64,000 nucleotides of DNA from Xenophilus sp. L33. Its GTDB lineage: Bacteria > Pseudomonadota > Gammaproteobacteria > Burkholderiales > Burkholderiaceae_C. A program made the translations under genes and the position numbers. A model generated the notes under the pieces. It ran no database searches, was not told the origin of the DNA, and saw nothing but the letters and a program-made list of their open reading frames with translations. The number at the start of each line of letters is the position of its first letter. The first letter of the stretch is position 1. The stretch is from assembly GCF_009765735.1 (NCBI RefSeq), contig NZ_LMUW01000207.1, positions 185,212 to 249,211 of the forward strand, given 5' to 3'. Shown here piece after piece: positions 25,597 to 34,436 of the stretch.

Positions 25597-26814
25597 ATGA
25601 ACCTGGCAATGAATAAGTGGGCGATCGGGGCGCTGCTCTTGAGCGCCTTGATCTTCGATGCGTCCGCGCAGATATCCGACAATGTCGTGAAGATCGGCGT
25701 TCTCAACGATGCGAGTGGTCCCTACGCCGACTTCTCGGGTTCGGGTTCGGTACTTGCGGTACGCATGGCAGTCGAGGATTTTGGCGGGACAGTAAACGGC
25801 GCGCCCATCGAAGTGGTCAGTGCCAATCACCAGAACAAGGCCGACGTCGGTGCGAACATCGCACGTGAATGGTTCGACACCGGCAAAGTGGACATCATTG
25901 TCGACCTTTCCAATTCGGCTGTCGCCCTTGCCGTGCAGCGCTTGGCCAGGGAAAAGAACAGGATCGCCATCGCGGCCGCTGTAGGGACCACGGACTTCAC
26001 GGGTAAATCCTGCACGTCCACCACGATGTCCTGGCTCTACGACAGCTATGCGCTGTCCAACAGCGTTGTCAAGTCCGCGGTGCAATCCGGGCTCGACACC
26101 TGGTATTTCATCACCGTCGACTACGCGTTCGGGGTTTCCATGCAGGCGGACGCGACTCGTGCCGTCGCGGCCGCTGGCGGCAAACTGTTGGGGAGCGTGC
26201 GGCACCCGCTCAACTCCTCCGACTTCAGCTCTTACCTGCTGCAGGCCCAGACGTCGGGAGCCAAGGCGATCCTTCTGGCTAACGGTGGCGCCGACTTGAT
26301 CACGGCTTTGAAGCAGGCCAAGGAATTCGGGATATCGTCCCGCGGCCAGACACTGGTGACGTCCGCGATGTTCATTACAGACGTCCACTCGATTGGCCTA
26401 GCAACCGCACAGGGGCTCAAATTCGTCACCGGCTTCTATTGGGACCGCAACGAAGAGACGCGGCAGTGGTCCATACGATTCTTCGAGCGGCACAAAGCCA
26501 TGCCCACGATGGCACAGGCCGCGATGTACTCGGCCGTGCGTCACTATTTGATCGCGGTTCGCGATGCCAAGACGGACGAGGCCCAATCGGTCGCCGCGAG
26601 GATGCGGGTCACGCCCGTTAACGATTTCTACGTCAAGGACGGGCAGTTGCGCCCGGATGGCCGTCTGGTCCACGACATGTATCTGGTCGAGGTCAAGAAG
26701 CCGGAGGAATCCAAGAGGCCCTACGACTACTACAAAATCCTTCGCACGATCCCTGGTGCCGAAGCATTTCCGCCTGCCAAGGATGGCGGCTGTCCGCTGG
26801 CGAAGGGGAGCTGA
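25597..26814 (+). CDS. Branched-chain amino acid-type ABC transporter substrate-binding protein (LivK-like)
   Basis: A 405-aa periplasmic type-I binding protein with a signal peptide cleaved after IFDASA. The mature part begins VVKIGVLNDASGPYADFSG, typical of LivK/Peripla_BP_6 proteins. Further family segments are NKADVGANIAREWFD and WYFITVDYAFG. GGAG lies 9 nt upstream of the ATG at 25597. In beta-proteobacteria such receptors often bind aromatic or aliphatic acids. No LivHMGF genes are in the window, so the membrane part must be elsewhere. Confidence 0.9.
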   Translation: MNLAMNKWAIGALLLSALIFDASAQISDNVVKIGVLNDASGPYADFSGSGSVLAVRMAVEDFGGTVNGAPIEVVSANHQNKADVGANIAREWFDTGKVDIIVDLSNSAVALAVQRLAREKNRIAIAAAVGTTDFTGKSCTSTTMSWLYDSYALSNSVVKSAVQSGLDTWYFITVDYAFGVSMQADATRAVAAAGGKLLGSVRHPLNSSDFSSYLLQAQTSGAKAILLANGGADLITALKQAKEFGISSRGQTLVTSAMFITDVHSIGLATAQGLKFVTGFYWDRNEETRQWSIRFFERHKAMPTMAQAAMYSAVRHYLIAVRDAKTDEAQSVAARMRVTPVNDFYVKDGQLRPDGRLVHDMYLVEVKKPEESKRPYDYYKILRTIPGAEAFPPAKDGGCPLAKGS

Positions 26815-26815
26815 C

Positions 26816-27610
26816 GTGAAAGCGTGTCCATCACCCCATGTCTACCTCCAGCGCGACGGCGAAGTCGCGCAACTCGTCATTGACCGGCCGGAAAAGCGCA
26901 ACGCGCTTTCCCTTGCGATGTGGCGGGCGATTCCACCGCTGATCGCCCAGGTATCGACGGATCCCGAAGTCAAGGTTCTCGTCGTTCGCGGTGTCGACGA
27001 GACCGCGTTCGCTGCGGGCGCGGACATCGATGAGATCTCCGATCACGCCGGCAGCGATGAACTGGCCTGGCAATTCATGGACACGGTCCATGCCGCCGAA
27101 TCCGCGATTGGCCGCTGCGAGAAGCCCGTGATCGCGATGATCCGGGGTGACTGCATCGGCGGCGGCGTAGAGTTGGCCCTCGCCTGCGATCTGCGGTTCG
27201 CACAGGAAGGCTCGCGCTTCGGGGTCACGCCAGCAAAGCTGGGCCTCGTTTACAGTCTGGCCTCCACCGCCAGACTGGTGCAGCTTGTCGGACCTGGATT
27301 GGCTCGGGACTACCTTTTCAGCGCAAGACTTTTCGCGGCCACGGAAGCATTGGCCGCCGGTTTGGTGGACAGGGTACTTCCGTCCGGGGACATCGTCGAG
27401 GAGACCCAGGCCTACGCCGCGCTGCTTTGCAGCCGATCGCAGTGGTCGATTCGCGCCGCGAAGACGGTGATTCGCTCCGCGCTCGAAGGCGTTCAGAGCG
27501 AGGGCGATCAAATTCGCGAATGGCGTGGCGGTTCCTTTCTCGGCCCGGATCTTCCAGAAGGCCTGTCCGCTTTTCGGGAGCGGCGCACGGCCAAGTTTCC
27601 CTGGCGCTGA
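26816..27610 (+). CDS. Enoyl-CoA hydratase/isomerase (crotonase) family protein
   Basis: A 264-aa crotonase-fold protein starting at GTG 26816 with GGGGAG upstream and one nucleotide after the binding-protein stop. The first catalytic glutamate is kept in GGGVELALACD. At the second position the usual PE is replaced in FGVTPAKLG, so plain hydratase activity is doubtful. The oxyanion-hole segments AAGADIDEI and CIGGG are present. It may be an isomerase, decarboxylase or C-C hydrolase. It shares a transcript with the LivK-like gene. Confidence 0.86.
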   Translation: MKACPSPHVYLQRDGEVAQLVIDRPEKRNALSLAMWRAIPPLIAQVSTDPEVKVLVVRGVDETAFAAGADIDEISDHAGSDELAWQFMDTVHAAESAIGRCEKPVIAMIRGDCIGGGVELALACDLRFAQEGSRFGVTPAKLGLVYSLASTARLVQLVGPGLARDYLFSARLFAATEALAAGLVDRVLPSGDIVEETQAYAALLCSRSQWSIRAAKTVIRSALEGVQSEGDQIREWRGGSFLGPDLPEGLSAFRERRTAKFPWR

Positions 27611-27620
27611 GCAAAGCTCT

Positions 27621-28493
27621 TCAGTTGCTCCGAAGCTTGACGCGAGCACGTGCCACGGACAGCCCGGCAACGCTCGAGCGCAAGTGAAAGACGGTCCCCG
27701 CGTCGTTGCGGCCGGTGCCATCCGAACCCGACGTGACGTAGAGGTCCATCATGTCCTTGCCGCCGAAGCAAAGGCTGGTCACCATAGGAACCGGAAATTC
27801 CAGCTGGCTCCTCAGGCTGCCATCGGGCTCGAAAATCTGGACCTGGCCCGCGTGCGCGATTCCCACCCAGACGGAGCCGTCGACCGCAATCGCCAGTCCG
27901 TCAGGCAACCCTTGCGGCGTGTGCGCGAAGACATGCCGGCCGCTGAACCCGCCATCGGGCTTTACGTCGTAGACATACACCGTGCGATCACCGGAATCCG
28001 CGTGGTAGAGCTTCCGCCCGTCCGGGCTGAATCCCAATCCATTGGTGATCTTGATGTCCGGGTGCACCGCACGTGCCGAGCCATCCAGTTCGATCAAGAA
28101 GAGCGGGGCGCCTTTTTGCTCGCCGCCGACGCCAGAGAGCTCGGTCTCGGCCGGCAGGAAGCCCAGTGCGCCCGCGTAGATTCGTCCATGTGAATCCGTC
28201 GTGATGTCGTTGAATCCTATGATGCCTTGCCGTGAATCGTTCTCGAGCACCACGATCGTTGCCGTCGCGGCAGCTCCCTTGAAGGCGATGTTCCGCCCGG
28301 AGACGATCAGACCGTCGTTCTCATGCAACGCCATGCCGCCGATGCCGCGACGGTGCTCGAACACGGTGGAGACCTCGCCGTTCTGGTCGACGCGATAGGC
28401 GCCACCCCTTTTCGTGTCCGCAAACATCAATCCCAAATCCGGGTGCCACACCGGTCCTTCAATCAAATCAAACCCGCTCGTCAGTACTTGCAT
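27621..28493 (-). CDS. SMP-30/gluconolactonase/LRE-family protein
   Basis: A 290-aa six-bladed propeller lactonase-type protein. Metal ligands of the family are visible as Glu in IEGPVWHP, Asn in ITNGLGFSPDG and Asp in LPDGLAIAVDG. The ATG at 28493 has AAGGAA upstream and is preferred over an in-frame start at 28538. It lies one base after the CoA-ligase stop, so it is the last gene of a minus-strand operon. It likely hydrolyses a lactone made or used in that pathway. Convergent with the crotonase gene at 27610. Confidence 0.88.
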   Translation of the reverse strand: MQVLTSGFDLIEGPVWHPDLGLMFADTKRGGAYRVDQNGEVSTVFEHRRGIGGMALHENDGLIVSGRNIAFKGAAATATIVVLENDSRQGIIGFNDITTDSHGRIYAGALGFLPAETELSGVGGEQKGAPLFLIELDGSARAVHPDIKITNGLGFSPDGRKLYHADSGDRTVYVYDVKPDGGFSGRHVFAHTPQGLPDGLAIAVDGSVWVGIAHAGQVQIFEPDGSLRSQLEFPVPMVTSLCFGGKDMMDLYVTSGSDGTGRNDAGTVFHLRSSVAGLSVARARVKLRSN

Positions 28494-28494
28494 G

Positions 28495-30084
28495 TCATTC
28501 CTTTGATTCGCGATCCCACGATTGGGCCGTGAGTCCACGTTTGCGCAGTTCCTGCTTTTTCATCTTTCCGGTGGCGGTCTTTTCAATTTCTTCAACGAAC
28601 TCCCAAAACCGAGGAACGGCATAGCGCGGAAGCCGTTCCTGCGACCACTGATATAGATCGCGATGAAGAAGTCCGGCATCGCGTCGGACGATATATGCCT
28701 TTACCTCGTCCTCGCCGCCGGCGCCCTCGGTGCGGATCCCCACGACTGCGCATTCGGCGATCGCCGGATGCGAGCCCAGGACCTGCTCGATCTCCATCGG
28801 CGATATGTTCTCCCCCCGCCGACGAATGAAGTCGCCGATGCGTTCAACGAAATGCAGGCGTCCCTTGTCGTCGATCCAGCCGCCGTCCCCGGTGTGAAAC
28901 CAAAGATTGCGCCAAGAGTTCACGGTCACCTCGGCGAGACCCAGGTATCCCTGCATGAAAGCAAACGGGGCTTTCGGGCGGATTGCTATCTCGCCCACGC
29001 GTCCCACTGGAACGAAGCAGTCAGTCTCTGGGTTCAAGACACGAACGTCAAAAAACTCATCGCTCAAATCTCCGACGCAGCCTGGCTCAAGCGGTGCACT
29101 GGGCGACGAATAGCTGACGATGTTGCACTCGGTCATGCCATACACCTGCACCAGGCGAACGCCGAACCTCGACTGGAAGGTTTCCCCCCACTGGGCCAAT
29201 ACCGGCACCGCCATTACCGCCCTCAACCGGTGATTCCGGTCGTTTATGTTTTGCGGTTGCCGAAGCAGGAATTCAGCCATGATGCCCAGGCAATTGGTGA
29301 TCGTGGCCTCGCAAAGACGCACCTGCTCCAGCCAGCGCGATGCGGAGAACTTTGGACACACGAAAGCTCTTGCGCCGGTCACCAGGCAACTTCCAAGCGA
29401 CATCAGCAATGCATTGACGTGGAACAGAGGTAGCGCGATGAAAAACCGATCGCCGCTGGAGATTTGGAGCGCGCGCGCCTGCTGGAGCCCGAAGAGATAA
29501 GCGTGTGCCTGAGGCACCAAAACACCCTTGGACCGCCCGCTGGTGCCCGACGTATAGAGAACCAGGCATGTGTCGCTTGGCACCGGCTTCAAGATCGACG
29601 CGGTGTCAATGTCGACGCACAGGGCATCAAGCGTCGCGTCGACGGCCTGGACGCCAGTATTTCCAATGGAGACGATGGCCTCCACGCTCGGCGGCTTGAA
29701 GCTGGCTATTTCCTCCGTGGGATTGTCGGTGGCGATGATCTTGGGCGCGCTGTCCCGGAGTTGGTGAGCCAGCAGTTCGCCTCTCAACTCTGTGTTGATC
29801 GGAACGAGGATGGCCCGTCTCTTTTGCGCACCCCAAAAAAGGATCAGGAACTCGGCGGTGTTTTGCGCCATCAGCGCAACTCGATCTCCAGGCCCAACGC
29901 CAAGCCGCGCAAGACCGGTCGCGCAAGCGTCGCTCATTCGATCAAGCGCCGCGAACGAGATGTCCTGCTCGCCTTCGAACCTAACGAACGGCGAATCTCC
30001 GAGCACCCGCGCCTGTGTCCTAAGCGCTTCCACCAACGTCCATCGGTCGGTATCGTCTTCCAGTATCACCTTCGGCACTTGCAT
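28495..30084 (-). CDS. AMP-forming acyl-CoA ligase (ANL superfamily)
   Basis: A 529-aa ligase that activates a carboxylic acid to its CoA thioester through an acyl-adenylate. The P-loop is LYTSGTSGRSKG near residue 178. YGMTECN, FHTGDGGWID and the C-terminal lysine motif TATGKMKKQELR are all present. The overall style resembles crotonobetaine/carnitine-CoA ligases and medium-chain ligases. It follows the VOC gene by 14 nt and precedes the SMP-30 gene by one base. The acid substrate is unknown. Confidence 0.92.
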   Translation of the reverse strand: MQVPKVILEDDTDRWTLVEALRTQARVLGDSPFVRFEGEQDISFAALDRMSDACATGLARLGVGPGDRVALMAQNTAEFLILFWGAQKRRAILVPINTELRGELLAHQLRDSAPKIIATDNPTEEIASFKPPSVEAIVSIGNTGVQAVDATLDALCVDIDTASILKPVPSDTCLVLYTSGTSGRSKGVLVPQAHAYLFGLQQARALQISSGDRFFIALPLFHVNALLMSLGSCLVTGARAFVCPKFSASRWLEQVRLCEATITNCLGIMAEFLLRQPQNINDRNHRLRAVMAVPVLAQWGETFQSRFGVRLVQVYGMTECNIVSYSSPSAPLEPGCVGDLSDEFFDVRVLNPETDCFVPVGRVGEIAIRPKAPFAFMQGYLGLAEVTVNSWRNLWFHTGDGGWIDDKGRLHFVERIGDFIRRRGENISPMEIEQVLGSHPAIAECAVVGIRTEGAGGEDEVKAYIVRRDAGLLHRDLYQWSQERLPRYAVPRFWEFVEEIEKTATGKMKKQELRKRGLTAQSWDRESKE

Positions 30085-30098
30085 TGGTGGCAGGCAAT

Positions 30099-31061
30099 CT
30101 ACTTGAGGGGCGTTCGCTCGATGAAGTGCAGCAGGATCCGTTCCGTCGCCTTGCGATTCATGAAGGCGATCCGTCCGTTCCGTGAACCCGGCCTCGGAAT
30201 CGGGTCGATCATGTCGATTCCTTCCTTGCCAGCCCGGTCGATCGCGAGCCGGATGTCGGGGACCTTGAAGGCGATGTGCAGTAGCCCTTCGCCTCGCTTC
30301 TGCAGGGCTTGCGCAATCGCGCCCTGGTCCTGGCCAACGGAACCGGGGATCGTGCCCAGCGGAGTGGAGACCGTTGCGGCGCCCAGCGGCTGCATGATCT
30401 CCAGATCGTAGTCCCCGACGGTCACGAAAAGGGCGATGAGGCCCGAGCCGACTCTCGGAATGGGTGCTTGCGTGTGCGAGGTCGCACCGTAACGGTCGTT
30501 CGAGGTGACTTCGATTGGAACCAGGAACTCCGAGTCCGTTTGAGTGGATTCAAGCGGCCAGCCCAAACCGTCCACATAGACGTCGCGAGCTCGATCGCCG
30601 CTTTCGGCAGCAATGCCAAGATGATCGATGCGTTCGATGAAACTCGGCTTGGCCGACTGCTTGAAATCCAAGGGAACACTCTCTTCGACAAACTGAAGTG
30701 GAATGCCAATGGTCGAAGAAGGATCGCTCCATACCGCGTTTCGCAACCCCGAGCCTGTCGTCTGCTCCGTTCGCACCCGGGCGCCCGCCTCCTCGAGGCG
30801 CCTACGCGCCTCGGCCAGCGAGTCGACTTTGAAAGCCACGTGACTGACGCCGGAACGCCCCATCCGAGCGTCCACGGACTGCGGTGAGGACACCCGAACC
30901 ACGGTCTTGCCGACTTTCACCGCGAACGCCGGTCCGTCACCGGATTCAGGGTAGTCCGCGATCGGAAGCGCTAGCTTTTCATGAAATAGCCGCCGTGCGG
31001 CAGGAAGGTCCTCCATCACGACACCCACATGCTCCATGACACCAGCGGTACTCATCTTCAT
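30099..31061 (-). CDS. VOC-superfamily protein with two glyoxalase-like domains
   Basis: A 320-aa protein with two vicinal-oxygen-chelate modules. The first (about 7-130) contains MEHVGVVMEDLPAARRLFHEKL and GVSHVAFKVDSLAEAR. The second (about 140-315) contains IERIDHLGIAAESGDRA and LLHIAFKVPDIRLAI. Histidine and glutamate metal ligands are spaced as in methylmalonyl-CoA epimerase and extradiol-type enzymes. It is the first gene of the VOC, ligase, SMP-30 operon. It could be an epimerase of the acyl-CoA made by the ligase, or a dioxygenase. Confidence 0.83.
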   Translation of the reverse strand: MKMSTAGVMEHVGVVMEDLPAARRLFHEKLALPIADYPESGDGPAFAVKVGKTVVRVSSPQSVDARMGRSGVSHVAFKVDSLAEARRRLEEAGARVRTEQTTGSGLRNAVWSDPSSTIGIPLQFVEESVPLDFKQSAKPSFIERIDHLGIAAESGDRARDVYVDGLGWPLESTQTDSEFLVPIEVTSNDRYGATSHTQAPIPRVGSGLIALFVTVGDYDLEIMQPLGAATVSTPLGTIPGSVGQDQGAIAQALQKRGEGLLHIAFKVPDIRLAIDRAGKEGIDMIDPIPRPGSRNGRIAFMNRKATERILLHFIERTPLK

Positions 31062-31252
31062 CTTCTAATCCTTTTCAGTAGTGCCTCAAGTCTCCCCGCG
31101 TCCGTCGGGTTCACCAAGGTAAAGAGGGTCATCCTCTTGTCGCTTTGCGCCAGTCAAACTCGGGTTAACCCGCAACCTCGAATGTGCCCCCTAAAAATGA
31201 AAGAGGCGAGATTCACGAGCTTCGCTTCTGGGGCAGGTCCGACCAAAGAAGC

Positions 31253-31957
31253 TCAGTCGGTTCGACTTTTCGCGAGGCGCCTCAGCTGCGGCCGGTCCAT
31301 GACGACGACCGATCCGTACGAGTAGCGGATGACATCCCTCTGCTGCCATTCCTGTAGCAGCTTGCTGATCGCCTGTCGCGATACGCCGATGGAAGACGCC
31401 AGGACCTCCTGCGTGCAATGAAGACGCAGGCCGCCGCCCTCTTCCCTCTCGGCACTGAAATCCAACAAGAAGTCAAGCCTGCGCGCCAGTCGCTCTTGCA
31501 AGGAATATCCCCCGACAAACATCGACTGGTGGTCGCGTATCCAAGTCGCATAGCTGATCGCCAGCGACCTGTACAGGTCTGGATGCGACAGCGCCACCTC
31601 CCGGAACTTGGTGGCCGGAAGCACATCCAGGAATGTCGTGCAAGCCGCGATGGCGTCGTTGTGGCGCCGCATTCCATCCACGAGCGAGATCGTCCCGATC
31701 CAGCGGCCAACCCCGAAGATCACCACTAAGACCTCTTTGCCGCACGGGGACACCGATCGGATGTGAACTCGGCCTGCCACGATTCGGTACATCGCGTCCC
31801 CGAGTTCTCCTTCCTGATAGATCGTCTCCCCGGCGGCAAACCGACGGCGCGACATACAGCCTTCGAGCGCGGCTCGCACTGGCTCGGAAGCTTCCGCAAA
31901 CCCGTCCGGTACGGTCATATCGGGAAAGTCGGCGGCCTGGCGGGCTGCGCTGGTCAT
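31253..31957 (-). CDS. Crp/Fnr-family transcriptional regulator
   Basis: A 234-aa regulator with an N-terminal cyclic-nucleotide-binding-like barrel (about 15-130; RRRFAAGETIYQEGELGDAMYRIVAG). A C-terminal Crp-type HTH follows (about 150-225; TQEVLASSIGVSRQAISKLLQEW). The N-terminal cysteine cluster of Fnr is absent, with only C34 in place, so an iron-sulfur oxygen sensor is unlikely. It diverges from the hydroxyacid dehydrogenase gene at 32077. The ligand is unknown. Confidence 0.88.
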   Translation of the reverse strand: MTSAARQAADFPDMTVPDGFAEASEPVRAALEGCMSRRRFAAGETIYQEGELGDAMYRIVAGRVHIRSVSPCGKEVLVVIFGVGRWIGTISLVDGMRRHNDAIAACTTFLDVLPATKFREVALSHPDLYRSLAISYATWIRDHQSMFVGGYSLQERLARRLDFLLDFSAEREEGGGLRLHCTQEVLASSIGVSRQAISKLLQEWQQRDVIRYSYGSVVVMDRPQLRRLAKSRTD

Positions 31958-31979
31958 GACGAGACCTTCAATTGCTCGG

Positions 31980-31995
31980 AAATGTCCGGACGTTT
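31980..31995. promoter_or_regulatory. Imperfect palindrome in divergent gap
   Basis: AAATGTCCGGACGTTT pairs at seven of eight positions around a GTCCGGAC core. It lies in the 119-nt gap between the Crp/Fnr and dehydrogenase genes. It does not resemble the TGTGA-N6-TCACA Crp site. Function is a guess. Confidence 0.35.
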
Positions 31996-32076
31996 ACAGA
32001 TCGAAGGCGATGAGTTAACTACCATGGGATGCATTAGCCCTGCAATCTCGCGAACCGCCTCTTCTCGCATACGGCC

Positions 32077-33045
32077 ATGAACACCCCAGCGTCGCGCTCG
32101 CCCATCAAGGCTGCCCTCCCATCGATCGTCCGGGCCGACATTTGCAGCCGCTTGCCGCCCTGGGTCGTTCCGGCGTGGTTCGGGACGCGTGACGAAGGCC
32201 TGACCGCCTGCGCGGATGCCGAGATCTGCTGGCTTCATCTCGACGAGCCGCGAGAGATCGCGACCCTGATCGAGGCCGCGACCGCGATGCGGTGGTTCAA
32301 CACGATCTACACCGGGCTGGATGGTTTTCCACTTGATATCCTCCGTCACCGCGCTGGACAGGTCACCAACGGTGCCGGGCTCAATGCGATCACGATCGCG
32401 GAGTACGTCGTCATGGGGATGCTGACCATCGCGAAGGGGTATCGTGAGGTAGTCCGAGCTCAGGATCGTCGCGAGTGGCTGAGCACCGCGCCGGGAAAGC
32501 AAGAGCTCGCCGGCAGTCGCGCTTTGATAGTTGGCTACGGCGAGATCGGCAAGCTGATCGCCGAGCGAGTGAAGAGCTTCGGCGTGGAAGTGATGGCGGT
32601 CCGTCGGTCCGCAACCGGCGATGACGGCTTTCTGGACCCCGGACAATGGCGCGAGCGCCTTGGCGAGTTCGACTGGATCGTTCTTGCGGTACCCGCGACT
32701 GCCGAGACCGTGCGCATGATCGGCCGCCGGGAGCTGGTATCCATGCGGACCTCGGCCGTCCTCATCAATGTCGCACGCGGCACTCTCGTGGACCAGGATG
32801 CCCTGGTGGACGCCTTGCAAAAGCGTCACATCGCTGGTGCCTTCCTCGACGTCACCGACCCCGAGCCGCTGGCGCCATCGCATCCCCTCTGGGGAATGGA
32901 AAATGTCCATATATCCATGCATCTTTCCGGCCGCTCTCAAACGCGGACGATGGAGCGCGCGGTCAGCCGCTTTCTCGACAACCTCTGTCTCTATGCGGCC
33001 GGGTCGCCGCTGAAGCACGCGGTCGATCTGGACCGTGGCTATTGA
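32077..33045 (+). CDS. D-isomer specific 2-hydroxyacid dehydrogenase
   Basis: A 322-aa NAD(P)-dependent dehydrogenase. The cofactor motif is LIVGYGEIGKLIA. The catalytic triad is read as Arg in NVARGTL, Glu in DPEPL and His in ISMHLSG. Closest in style to phosphoglycerate and hydroxypyruvate reductases. It stands alone on the plus strand and is divergent from a Crp/Fnr regulator. No strong ribosome binding site precedes the ATG. It would reduce a 2-keto acid or oxidise a D-2-hydroxy acid. Confidence 0.87.
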   Translation: MNTPASRSPIKAALPSIVRADICSRLPPWVVPAWFGTRDEGLTACADAEICWLHLDEPREIATLIEAATAMRWFNTIYTGLDGFPLDILRHRAGQVTNGAGLNAITIAEYVVMGMLTIAKGYREVVRAQDRREWLSTAPGKQELAGSRALIVGYGEIGKLIAERVKSFGVEVMAVRRSATGDDGFLDPGQWRERLGEFDWIVLAVPATAETVRMIGRRELVSMRTSAVLINVARGTLVDQDALVDALQKRHIAGAFLDVTDPEPLAPSHPLWGMENVHISMHLSGRSQTRTMERAVSRFLDNLCLYAAGSPLKHAVDLDRGY

Positions 33046-33338
33046 CGGCGGCAGCCTACGGCGGCGGGGGCGCTGACGGATTCAGCCCAAGCTTTGCAAT
33101 CAGGCACCGTTAACAGGCCATCGCGATGAATGCGCGCCAACGCCGGCCACGCAGCGGATGCCTGGAGCGGGAATGACTCACTTTTGCCTCCTTCGGAGAT
33201 TTTCGTGAGTCGCAGTTTGCGATGGGTGGCCTGGAGCGTCTATTTCCGAACACGCCAAGCAATAGGCGAATCAGGCCATCATGCTCAGGGTAAGTGCTAG
33301 GACAGCTGGCGTGACTGCGCGACGAGCCCCTGCTTCGC
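33046..33338. other. Convergent intergenic stretch, no gene seen
   Basis: This 293-nt stretch lies between the 3' ends of the dehydrogenase and Bug receptor genes. Nothing recognisable was found in it. Confidence 0.5.
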
Positions 33339-34322
33339 TCAATCCATCTTGATGTTGGCGGCCTGCACTCTTGCCGCCTGTTTGGCGGAGTCCTTCGTCA
33401 GGAAATCCGCGAACTCGGCTGGGGTGTCTCCGACAGGCGTATACCCGTACCTGTCGAACTGCTCCTCGACGAATCTGGGGTCGCGAATGATGGCGTGGAT
33501 GTCGGCGGCGATCTTGTTCCGCAGCGCGAGAGGCGTCCCCGTCGGCGCCACGACATACAGCGCCCAGTTCGCGTCGAGGCCCGGGTAGCCTTGCTCACTC
33601 AAGGTCGGCACATCAGGCACCAGCTTGATGCGCTTGTCACCGGCCACGCCCAGCGCCCGAATTTTGCCGGCTTGGGCGTAGGGCCCCAGAGCCGATACAG
33701 GTGCCACCGTCGACAATACGACACCGCCGACCATATCCGTGATCACTGGCGAGATCCCCTTGTACGGAACGTGCAGGAGCTCGATGCCTGACGTCTTGCC
33801 TAGATAAGCCATCGCCAAGTGAATTTGGCCTCCGTTTCCGCTCGAACCGTAGCTCACCTTGCCCGGGTGCGCGCGGGCGTACTCGATGAACTCCTTCATG
33901 TTGCCGACGGGCAGGCTGGGATTGACGGCGAACATCATCGGGCCATCGAGAATCCTGGTGACCGGAACGAAGTCCCGCTTGGGGTCATAGGGCATCTTCG
34001 AATAAAGCAATGGATTCACTTCGATCGCAACCTCGGTAGCCAGGTAAAGCGTGTATCCATCGGGGGCCGATCTAGCAACGTTTTCGGCTGCGATGAACTC
34101 GGAAGCGCCAGGGCGATTTTCAACCACGACCGACTGATTCCAGCTGGCGCTCAGCTGCGCCGCAAGCGCACGCGCCATGATGTCGGGTGCACCGCCGGGT
34201 GGAAAGCCGACGACCAGACGCACCGGTCGGCTCGGAAAAACCGAGCCCTGGCCTAGCGCCACCAGAGGCATTAGCACCAGAACGAACGCGAGTCGACCGA
34301 ACCAGCGAATTGCTTGCCTCAT
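33339..34322 (-). CDS. Tripartite tricarboxylate transporter receptor (Bug/TctC family)
   Basis: A 327-aa secreted Bug receptor with signal peptide LAFVLVLMPLVALGQG. Family signatures are LVVGFPPGGAPDIMAR, QSVVVENRPGASEF and VPYKGISPVITDMVGG. GGAG is about 10 nt upstream of the ATG. It follows the class II aldolase gene by 114 nt on the same strand, paralleling the aldolase-Bug pair at 6588-8310. It probably binds the acid used by that aldolase pathway. Confidence 0.91.
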   Translation of the reverse strand: MRQAIRWFGRLAFVLVLMPLVALGQGSVFPSRPVRLVVGFPPGGAPDIMARALAAQLSASWNQSVVVENRPGASEFIAAENVARSAPDGYTLYLATEVAIEVNPLLYSKMPYDPKRDFVPVTRILDGPMMFAVNPSLPVGNMKEFIEYARAHPGKVSYGSSGNGGQIHLAMAYLGKTSGIELLHVPYKGISPVITDMVGGVVLSTVAPVSALGPYAQAGKIRALGVAGDKRIKLVPDVPTLSEQGYPGLDANWALYVVAPTGTPLALRNKIAADIHAIIRDPRFVEEQFDRYGYTPVGDTPAEFADFLTKDSAKQAARVQAANIKMD

Positions 34323-34436
34323 ATATCAACCACTCCAAAGAAGAATGAAAACCGCGCAGCGGGTGCGCCGAGAACTCAATCCCCATCCGCAGAGTCCGCC
34401 GGGGCGTATGACTCAGGTCAAATCGAGATTCGGGAT

